From: Echria macrotheca
Taxonomy: Eukaryota; Ascomycota; Sordariomycetes; Sordariales; Schizotheciaceae
Direction: 5' to 3'
DNA: 64,000 bases
NCBI GenBank assembly: GCA_030411725.1
Contig: MU839829.1
Location: forward strand, 496,001-560,000
In this document: one piece after another, positions 56,640-64,000 of the stretch
Numbering within the stretch: the stretch's first letter is position 1
Layout: the number at the start of each line of letters is the position of its first letter
Program-made: the position numbers and the translations under genes
The notes under the pieces: model-generated
Told to the model about the DNA's origin: nothing
The model's input: only the letters and a program-made list of their open reading frames with translations
The model's database searches: none

Positions 56640-57472
56640 ACCTTCTCCCCAAACACCTCATGTTAGCAATCCGGTTCCAATTGTTACGGATCCAATCTGA
56701 ACCGAAGACGGCTTCTAAGTCGTTTCAATGCAGCCCTCTCGACGTCGCCTCGGGCGTGATCCATCTCGTGCGTCTCCTCTCTGCCCAAATGCCTTACACG
56801 ACCGAATCTTGCCTCATCGAAACATTTCTGCACAAGACAAATGTCGTTCCCAACGAGACCCTCTCCTACTGCTGGGGCAGCGATGCCAATACGTTCAGCA
56901 CGCGAACACAGAGAAATAATTTGCCCGCGCTATTTATAGGCCACGATGAGGGACCGAGGTTACACCAAGGCGCCCCGACTTCTCGAGTGTCGCCATGCTG
57001 TTATGGAGATCGAAAGCAGTGATTACCGGAAATGTTGGAGCTCGCGTCCGGCGATGGCGCCGAACGAGTTGTCGCAGCGCTGCTGGAACCAGACGCATGA
57101 CGCATGGTTAGAGAGCATAAGTTCCCTTGTGGAAGTTGCGAATGACGAGGAAGAATTGCAGCTGTATGCCGCTGTTCTCGCGATGTATCCAAGCCCAGCC
57201 AAGGCTGCACGTGGCGATGGTGAAGGTTGTCCAAACCCTCTCAGATCATCATCAGAAGCCCCGTGTCCATTACCGAGGTCCTGGAAACGCTCCTCGAAAA
57301 CGGCGCGGGCATGCATAACCCAGATTATTCAGGTGACGCCTGTACTTTCTCAGGCAAAGGAGCTCTGGGAGTGCTACGGTTGTCCGAAACTGCAATCGCT
57401 TCTTACAGTTTATGGTTGGATTGCCAAGGCAGGAGAGGCTCGACTTATGTGTAAAGGCCAGCATCGGCATTG
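56640..57472 (+). pseudogene. Broken HET-domain gene
   Basis: From about 56730 the plus strand reads a HET N-terminus: PLDVASGVIHLVRLLSAQ, then IETFLHKTNVVPNETLSYCWGSDANTF. The continuation NNLPALFIG is followed by frame changes, so the WIDxxCINQ half is missing. Downstream frames to 57472 (VEVANDEEELQLYAAVLAMYP; ITEVLETLLENGAGM) look like scraps of an ankyrin-type C-terminal region. No splice pattern rejoins them. I read it as a decayed HET (or HET-ankyrin) gene; an unusual intron structure is a weaker alternative. Confidence 0.6.
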
Positions 57473-58382
57473 AAGTTCAGTGGGAGATGAGAGAGACCGC
57501 GCGAGGAATAACCACTTTGATGGAGCGGGCTTGATGGAGTAGATCAATGTGGAAGAGTCGATACGGAGCTTTGTGAAGACACTTGAGGTAGTGATGGTGG
57601 TTTTTATACGAGTGAAAGTGCTGATTTCGATGGGGTGGTGAGTAGGTAGGTAGAGGATGGTCTTTGAGGAGGGAGGTGCTAGTAGAGGCGAAAGAGCAGG
57701 CTGTCCGAAAGGAGGGCCGGAGTGCATCGCACACCTGGCTGGCAAGCGTAGCCATCATACAGTGAGTTTCGCGAGGACCGTTGAACGCATGTGCCGATTC
57801 CCGATGGTATGGTAAACATAATGGTGCAAATGGTGCAAATGCATGGCCAAGAAACCCGGTTAGCATAGGGGTCCAGTGGCGGGTAACATTGCGGCGATTT
57901 TTACCGCGAGTTCAATCTAATTCAGAGCCTTATCCGGGGAGAAGTCCCAAGAGGGATGTTGCACATATTATCCAAGCCTTGGCATCGCGACGTATCTAGC
58001 AGTTTGGAGGACCTCAACACTCGGAGGCTCGCTCCATGTACTTGGCGACGGCTCGAGGTCCCATCTCAGGCAACTTCTTCGTGATACATAGAGCTTAATT
58101 CTGCTTTTATATCCGTCCAAGTTTAGAAAGGTTACTACACCTGGTTACAACGCTCGGCGTGGCACGATGTTTAGTTTGTCACCAAACAGATGAGGTCCCG
58201 ATCCGACTCGGGACTCTCTCACCGATGACAGTTGAGAAGAGGCGCCTCTTTGGGAAACCAGTTCGGCGCCTAGGTCATATTCTCGAGACATAAATACGCC
58301 CAATTCCTCGCCAGAAACAGGACATCGAGACAGGGCCAGCACCAGATCCAAGTGTCTTCCAGTCATTTTCAACCAAGTCACG
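57473..58382. other. Intergenic
   Basis: No gene recognised; ends with the leader of the BTRD-repeat gene. A TATA-like ACATAAATAC lies at 58288-58297, about 90 bp before the ATG. Confidence 0.5.
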
Positions 58383-59279
58383 ATGTTCTCGTTGCCCACC
58401 GTTACCCGGGCCATTGCCCTGATCTCGGGCCTCGCCACCCTAGTCTCGTCCACGCCCGTACCGGAGCCCCAGCGGATTGTGATCCCGCCCCCGCAGACGG
58501 CCTGGCAGGCACGTCACGGCCTCACCAGCTCCAGCTACCAGAACACGTTCAACCAGCTGGTGGACCAGGGATACCGCTTGAACTGGGTTGCGGGCTACAC
58601 CATCAACAACGACCCGCGGTTTGCCGCCATCTGGGAGCAAACCAACGACGGCATCGAGTGGGTAGCGCGCCACGGCCTCACGGCTGACCAATACTCGACA
58701 GCCTTCAGTCAGTATACCAACCAGGGCTACCGCTTGACGCTCGTCAATGCGTATACCGTCAACAACCAGTCACGCTTTGCCGCTATTTGGGACAAGTCGC
58801 GCTTCGACGGCGCCTGGGTGGCTCGCCATGGTCTCACGAACTCTCAGTACCAGTCCGCCTTTGACACCTATGTCGGCCAGGGCTACAAGCTCGTTCATGT
58901 TTCGGGTTACACCGAGAACAACCAGGCTCGCTTCGCCGCCATCTGGCACCGCCTCAACCGCCCCACCGGCGAGACCTGGGTTGCCCGTCACGGTCTGACC
59001 AAGGACGGGTACTGGCGCGAGTTCAACAACCTCCTGAACCAGGGATATCGTCTCATCTGCGTCAGCCCGTACGTCGTCAATGGCGTCGAATACTTCGCCG
59101 GCATCTGGGACCAGAGCAAGATCCCCTACTGGGGGGCTCACCACGACCTTACCAGCTCTCAGTACCAGGACGCTTTCAACCAGTACACGGCCATCAATGC
59201 CAGAGTCGTCGCCGTTGCCCCGTACACGCTTCGCGGCAACCAGGACCGGTATGCGGCCATATTCACGAGGAACTACTGA
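58383..59279 (+). CDS. Secreted five-repeat protein, BTRD1-like (polyglycine-hydrolase N-terminal type)
   Basis: Single exon, 298 residues, with a signal peptide (MFSLPTVTRAIALISGLATLVSS) and a short Pro-rich linker. The rest is five repeats starting at Trp41, Trp93, Trp145, Trp199 and Trp250 (spacing 51-54). Each runs W-x-ARHGLT...YQ..F......GYR/K....V..Y.....RFAAIW. This matches the bacterial tandem repeat domain 1 seen in the N-terminal half of fungal polyglycine hydrolases (secreted proteases of plant pathogens that cut plant chitinases). The beta-lactamase-like catalytic half of those enzymes is absent here: the frame stops cleanly after repeat 5. It is therefore a repeat-only protein, perhaps a binding module. 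Repeats 4 and 5 are more divergent (GAHHDLT in repeat 5). Confidence 0.8.
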   Translation: MFSLPTVTRAIALISGLATLVSSTPVPEPQRIVIPPPQTAWQARHGLTSSSYQNTFNQLVDQGYRLNWVAGYTINNDPRFAAIWEQTNDGIEWVARHGLTADQYSTAFSQYTNQGYRLTLVNAYTVNNQSRFAAIWDKSRFDGAWVARHGLTNSQYQSAFDTYVGQGYKLVHVSGYTENNQARFAAIWHRLNRPTGETWVARHGLTKDGYWREFNNLLNQGYRLICVSPYVVNGVEYFAGIWDQSKIPYWGAHHDLTSSQYQDAFNQYTAINARVVAVAPYTLRGNQDRYAAIFTRNY

Positions 59280-60030
59280 TGGGCTGTAACTTGGGGCTGT
59301 CTTCAATGTGCAAGTTCAGCAAAGAGTCAACATCCATAGTCTAATCTAAGATACCCCTCCGTTTCTCACATTGCTTGTTGCACTTCTGCCATTATTGAAC
59401 ACTTGCACCCCGGTAAGTCTTCGGAACGCTGTGAGAACAGGTAACTGTAAAGGCAACCAGAGTGGGACCCTGCTCTCATGCTGGTGAAAGTAGGTACCTT
59501 AGGTGGTCTGGCGGTCCTGGGAAAGTGCGTATCGAGCAGACGTATCGACGTATCCATCTGTGACCCCACCCAAGCTGTTGGTCTGGACTCCCAACAAGAC
59601 ATGCCTGCGGCGCCTCGCATCTTTCCGCATTGCCGTCGGTGCTATGCTTAACCAACGGCCTCGGCACCGGTGACGGGAATGTCGCCGAGCGGGCAGACTT
59701 TAGACCACGCATGACGATTTTTTGCACCATCCCATTCCCACAAACCCAAAGGATGCAGCATGCAGCCTTCAGGACGGGTGCGGAGCGGGGTGTGTCGGTA
59801 CGACGGACACTTGCTTAGAAATCCCCCGCATCGCCGACGGGATTGGATCGGGCAACTCTCGACCGTCATAGCGCCATCGATGGAGTGGATGTCGCTAGTC
59901 GAAGACGGGTTCCCGGGCTCCTATAAACTGCGACTGCGCGACACTTTGTTTTGCGATCTTGACCTAAGACACCTTGACGCTCTCAACATCATCCCACTCT
60001 GATCTGCATCGCCGAGCTCGACACGCCACA
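59280..60030. other. Intergenic, GST promoter
   Basis: No gene recognised. It holds the promoter of the glutathione transferase gene with a TATA box at 59922. Confidence 0.5.
59922..59927 (+). promoter_or_regulatory. TATA box of the glutathione transferase gene
   Basis: TATAAA 104 bp upstream of the ATG at 60031. Confidence 0.5.
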
Positions 60031-60858
60031 ATGGGTTCCCAGGACAAGCTCATTCTCTACACCAACCACCGGTGCCCATGTGAGTAGTCCCTACTATGCT
60101 CAATTTTTGACCACTCGCTAATCACGCACGCTACCAGGGGCCCACCGCGCCCACATCGCTCTCGAGGAGCTCAAGGTCCCCTTTGAGGAAGTCATCATCG
60201 ACCTGGACACGCCTCGCACGCCAGAGTACCTGGCCATCAACCCGCGCGGGCTGGTTCCCTCGCTCTCGTTCAACGGCGAGATCATCATCGAGTCGGCCAT
60301 TGTTTCGGACTTCCTGGCGAACCAGTACCCCTCGCACCTCCTGCCCGCCATCGGCTCGCCCGACGCGGCTATCAAGCGGGCACGCATCGACCTCTTTGTC
60401 GACGCCTTCATCACCAAGTTCCAGACGGTCCTGTTCAAGCTCTTCGGGGCCAAGACGGAGGAGGAGAGGGCGCCCATCGTCGAGACTGCGCTTGCCGGGC
60501 TGCTCAAGGAAGTTGAGCCCAAGCTGAAGGACGCCAATCCCTTCTTCGGTGGCAGCGATAAGCTAACTCAAGCCGAGGTGGGCCTTTTTTTCTTCTTCTA
60601 TGTATCTCGCCCTCAAGGCTAACACTGCTACTCCGTTCCTAGGTCCTCACTGGCTCGTTTGCTATTCGCCTTGTCAGCCTCAGTCAGGCGGGCTTGTACC
60701 CGGAGAACTTGTGGACGTTGATCCAGGAGCAAGCGCCTAATACGGCCAAGTGGGCTGAGGCTGTTTCAAAACATCCGAGTGTGAGGTCCATTTACGATGA
60801 GGAAGCCATCGTGGAGGGTACGAAGAAGCGACTTGCCAAGCTTCGAGCGCAGGCTTGA
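60031..60858 (+). CDS. Glutathione S-transferase, omega-like
   Basis: Cytosolic enzyme of 234 residues that uses glutathione for thiol transfer, dehydroascorbate-type reduction or detoxification. Exons 60031-60079, 60138-60577 and 60643-60858. The N-terminal thioredoxin fold has the omega-type active site HRCPWAHRAHIAL with Cys15. The glutathione-binding segment LVPSL (cis-Pro) and ESAIV follow at the usual spacing (IIIESAIVSDFL). The all-helical C-terminal domain begins near residue 95 (RIDLFVDAFITKF) and ends KKRLAKLRAQA. Introns of 58 and 65 nt are GT-AG. Length is normal for the class. Substrate cannot be predicted. Confidence 0.92.
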
Positions 60859-61280
60859 GCATGCCTTTCCGATGAGGAGACGAAATTTGCCTTACTGAGA
60901 ACAAGTCGACCGGAGGCAGTACCTTTATGGCGAAGAGTAGTCAATTTGTGCGAACAGTTCTTCCTTGACTTCCCTCAGCGAATTCTATGCATCGCAGGCT
61001 TTGGTGGTATGCAAACAAAACAGCCTGTTGTTGTCTTGGTGGATTTGAGGACGACCAACATCGTAATACACTTGAACCCACTGTTTCGTCTCGACGCCAC
61101 TTTCCTGAACTCAATGAGAAAGTATTGTTCTCGTTTCCGCCCCCTTCTTTGCCAGCAGTTGTGGATGTTATTGGACCAACCCACCCTCAACTCATACCTT
61201 CAGATGCCCGACAACGCTCTCCATCACCCCGCCGGTCACTCAGGCTCGTCAAGTCTTATCCGCAAAACAACGGCCAACAG
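60859..61280. other. Intergenic
   Basis: 3' flank of the GST gene and the region downstream of the short minus-strand ORF; nothing recognised. Confidence 0.45.
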
Positions 61281-61661
61281 CTACCCACCGGCGAACCCAG
61301 ACTCAGGTAGATAGAACTGAAACTCCTTATCGCTGTCCTTACCATGCGGACCCGGAACCCGCACGGTCAGGGGTGCCGTGTTGTCGCTGACATTGTCGCG
61401 GCGGATCTGGATAGGGCGGTACCCGTTGAACGGCTCCTCCCCGCCGTGTTCCTTGATAATGGCATCCCAGAGCAGCTTGCAGAACATGCATGTTCCCTCA
61501 ACCGCGCTGCTCTTGAGCTCGAGCGGGGCCGTGCGGACCGTCACGGACCGGTTGTGCGGCGGGCATGGGTCATTCGGGGTCGGATCCCCGGGGGTCGGGG
61601 CCGGTGGGTCGCGGGGCTTGGCGTCGAGGAGAGGACCGCAGAGGTCGCAGCTGGCGCTCAT
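61281..61661 (-). CDS. Short cysteine-containing ORF, possible truncated HET-type N-terminus
   Basis: 126 residues, ATG at 61661; no product recognised with certainty. It begins CDLCGPLL and has GTCMFCKLLWDAI in the middle. That spacing (CxxC, then a second CxxC followed by a hydrophobic helix) is common at the N-terminus of fungal HET proteins. The frame then ends (GFAGG stop) with no HET motif downstream; a GT at the end (GGTGG|GTAGCT) could be a donor, but no matching exon is visible in the following 400 bases. It may be a gene remnant or a small independent protein. Confidence 0.45.
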   Translation of the reverse strand: MSASCDLCGPLLDAKPRDPPAPTPGDPTPNDPCPPHNRSVTVRTAPLELKSSAVEGTCMFCKLLWDAIIKEHGGEEPFNGYRPIQIRRDNVSDNTAPLTVRVPGPHGKDSDKEFQFYLPESGFAGG

Positions 61662-62069
61662 ATTTTTTTGAGAATATTGATCTAAATCCGCAGAGTTTAC
61701 GATAACCCCAGTTGAGTTAATTCCAAGGCAGTTCTTCTACAAAAAATCGCATCATGGTCGCACAGAGAGGGGAGATCATGTGGCGGAAAGAACGTGGAAC
61801 CGCAGTCGCTGTTGAATGGTGCCATTCGCTGCCAGCCGGCAACGACTGTCACTGCCTTGACGCCTCAGGCAGAAACACACGCCTGCCAGCCACCCCTGGC
61901 GAGCCGAGGCCCAAACGCGCCGAGGACACAAGGAGGGCGTCACCAGCAATGGATATCGTCATTCCTTGTCTTTAAGCTCTCCAGTCCTAATCTTGCGATT
62001 GCCGCTTCAACAATCCCCATCGCAGAGGCAGGACGAATGTGACAACTCGGAAGTTAGACTCTCTCTCCA
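61662..62069. other. Intergenic, pex16 promoter side
   Basis: Divergent 5' flank; no discrete element recognised. Confidence 0.45.
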
Positions 62070-63319
62070 ATGGGCCCGCCTCACTTGTCGGGCGAGACGT
62101 CGCCGTCGTCGTCGCATGGAAGCTCGGGTGTCCGCAACGTCCTTTCGATGCCCCCGCGCTGGCTGCACCTCTACGACGACTTCATCACCAAGAATGCCCA
62201 CCAAGTCTCCCAGATCGAGTCGGCATTGCGATCGCTGACATACATTATCCCTGGTATGTATCAATCGCGCAAGGAATCCCCTCGGAACAAACACTGATAG
62301 CTCGCGCGACAGGCCGCTTCCGCGATGCCGAGATTGCCTCCGAATCCATACACAGCGGCGTCCAGCTGCTCTCCCTCTACCACGATGCTCTCCTCCGCCG
62401 CGCGCTCACACTCTCCAAGCTCCCACCCACCTCCCTTCCGACCAGCCCATCGCCGCACAACCGCTACACTCGCTTCTGGACCCAGAAGAGCCCCCTCTAC
62501 CGCCGCGTCGCAACGCTTCTCCAGATCGTCTCCTACATTGAGCTGCTCTGTGAGATGACGGCCAAGCGGCGCGGAGAGCGCACGCGCTGGCGCGTGGTGA
62601 TCCTGCTAGAGGCCATGAAAGCCGCCTGCAAACTATTCCTGCTCCGAATAACCCGCGCCCGGCCGCTCGTCAGCCCCGTGCTGCCAGAGCGCGAGCCACT
62701 GCCAGAGGAGCCCGAGGACCCAGAAGAGGCTGAGCTCTTCGCACTCGAAGAAGACGACGCCAATCCCGATGGTCGCCGACAACAACACCCCGCGAGCCGA
62801 AGCCAACACCAGCTAGGTCCCAAGGGCGAATGGATTATGCCGCGCACGGGCATGTCACTCCCACCCCTCCCGGCGCCGGGCGATATCAGCGGCTACCTAC
62901 TATCACGCGTACTCACGGCCGACGACATCAAGCCGGCGACCAAGCTACTCAACACACTCCATGGCGCCGGCCACGTCGCCGAGGTGCTGCACATCCTTGC
63001 GCCGCTCATCTACGCCATCGCGCTGGCGCGGAGTCGGAACAGACGAAAAGCATGGGCGCCCTGGGTGCTGGGGGTGGCTATTGAGCTGGCGGCGCGACAG
63101 CTGCGCGACCGCGGGCTGAGGACGACGCCGCTTGAGCGCGAGGAGTGGACGCGGCGCGGCTGGGCTATGGGGTGGTGGGCTATGCGGGGTGCCTTTTATG
63201 AGAACGTAACCAAGAACGCGGTGGCCAAGGTGAGGAGGCGGATGCCGAGCTTGGTGTCGGGCATTCTCGAGGACTACGAATACCTCTGGGAGAATTATTA
63301 CTTTAGTACGAGCAGGTAG
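62070..63319 (+). CDS. pex16: Peroxisomal membrane biogenesis protein Pex16
   Basis: Integral peroxisomal/ER membrane protein needed for delivering peroxisomal membrane proteins; in some filamentous fungi it also affects Woronin bodies. Two exons, 62070-62253 and 62313-63319 (intron 59 nt), 396 residues. Family marks: WLHLYDDFITKNAHQVSQIESALRSLTYIIPGRFRDAEIASESI near the N-terminus (quoted in part: YDDFITKNAHQV, YIIPGRF), then RVVILLEAMKAACKL. A Pro/Glu-rich loop follows (EPEDPEEAELFALEED), then the GDISGYLLSRVL and LHILAPLIYAIAL membrane region. The C-terminus is DYEYLWENYYFSTSR. An upstream ATG at 62039 reads a different frame and is not used. Confidence 0.92.
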
Positions 63320-63734
63320 ACAACGGCATGGTTGTTAGGCCTGATGGGATGGACAGGCGTGGTTATTGGGACGTTGTCCTCGAGTAATGCTAGACACCAC
63401 GTCATGAGGACTGCACATGTAGATATTCTTTTGTTGAAAACACGTACAATACATTATGAGACCTATTCTGCAATCCGGGGGTTACGGTTTCTGTACAACA
63501 TGGTTTGCCTAGGCTGTGGGGTCCAAAAGCCGGTTGCATGAAACAGCCCCGTGATCTATGCGAGCTGAGCCACGAAGGATCGAGCAGATCGTCAAGAAAC
63601 CCGCAGCTAATGCAGGCAACCCATAGCTTCTTACAGCCAGATTTCAAGTACAAATTGGACGATATCCAGCTCTTTTGCCTCATGATGTCTTTGCGGAAAC
63701 ATTTTCAACAGCGACAGTGGCAATCGACAGCACC
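63320..63734. other. Intergenic
   Basis: 3' flank of pex16 and 5' flank of the gene starting at 63735. No recognised feature. Confidence 0.5.
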
Positions 63735-64000
63735 ATGGATCCCCTCAACCAGAAAAGGCGCTTGAGGTTCGCGGAGCCCTCGCCGATGGATAAGAAAAAA
63801 GATCAGAAAGAGGATTCAAAGACCGAGACGGATTCGGAGCCCATACGAGAGGCCGCCACGGAGTCCAAGACGGAGCCGGCGTCGGAAACCGCTGACAGCA
63901 AGGCCTCCGGTGACGAAATCAAATCAGCTACGCCCACTGATCAAACGTCTTCTCCTACTGAGCCGGCACCTCCCGCTAGCAAGCCGGAATCACCAAAGAA
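63735..64000 (+). CDS. N-terminus of an unidentified gene (runs off right edge)
   Basis: An ATG in good context (CACCATGG) at 63735 opens a frame with no stop to the window end (88 codons). The peptide starts MDPLNQKRRLRFAEPSP and becomes a highly charged, disordered Lys/Glu/Ser/Thr stretch (DKKKDQKEDSKTETDSEP, TESKTEPASETADSK). Such N-terminal tails give no functional clue; the product is not identified. Confidence 0.6.
   Translation, partial: MDPLNQKRRLRFAEPSPMDKKKDQKEDSKTETDSEPIREAATESKTEPASETADSKASGDEIKSATPTDQTSSPTEPAPPASKPESPK

Noticed and set aside
1..64000. CRISPR arrays, bacterial operons, rRNA genes
   Set aside because: None seen; gene structure with introns is eukaryotic and no regularly spaced short repeats are present.

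Overview
The window is chromosomal DNA of a filamentous ascomycete (Pezizomycotina, most likely a Sordariomycete). The evidence is GC-rich genes interrupted by short introns (mostly 47-150 nt, with GT-AG or occasionally GC-AG ends and CTAAC/CTGAC branch sites), TACCTAGGTA-type intergenic sequence, heterokaryon-incompatibility (HET) genes, and one AT-rich block that looks like a transposon destroyed by repeat-induced point mutation (RIP). The species cannot be named from the sequence alone. Exon coordinates were worked out by hand from splice signals and reading-frame continuity.

Left part (1-18.7 kb), mostly conserved housekeeping genes: dynein light intermediate chain (partial), a HET gene, a RIP-degraded hAT transposon (3790-6882, with terminal inverted repeats and an 8-bp target duplication), a Bax-inhibitor-1 family protein, the septin Cdc11, an Hsv2/WIPI-type PROPPIN, the spliceosomal RRM protein Ist3/RBMX2, ceramide synthase Lag1, and a possible helix-turn-helix protein. 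Three double telomere-type motifs (CCCTAACCC) lie between or upstream of these genes.

Middle (18.7-31.3 kb): long gene-poor stretches separate a secreted protein with a very long TVT/TKT repeat, a cytosolic ATP-grasp enzyme, and a conserved protein of unknown function.

Accessory block (31.4-58 kb): the most interesting region. An ankyrin plus subtilisin-like protease gene (31450-35407, minus) is head-to-head with an 1809-residue NLR-like (STAND) gene (35926-41991, plus). The NLR-like protein has an alpha/beta-hydrolase-like N-terminus, a NACHT-like region with no recognisable Walker motifs, a long ankyrin array and a C-terminal ZZ zinc finger. Around the pair lie a second intact HET gene, a broken HET gene, an ankyrin gene fragment, a BTB-like protein, an acetate-transporter-family protein, a tiny secreted repeat peptide, a LaeA-like methyltransferase with microexons, and an AA9 lytic polysaccharide monooxygenase. 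The concentration of HET, NLR, ankyrin and protease genes suggests a fungal non-self-recognition or programmed-cell-death neighbourhood; that functional reading is inference.

Right end (58-64 kb): a secreted protein made of five BTRD1-like repeats, an omega-type glutathione transferase, a short cysteine-containing ORF resembling the N-terminus of HET proteins, peroxin Pex16, and the start of a gene that leaves the window.
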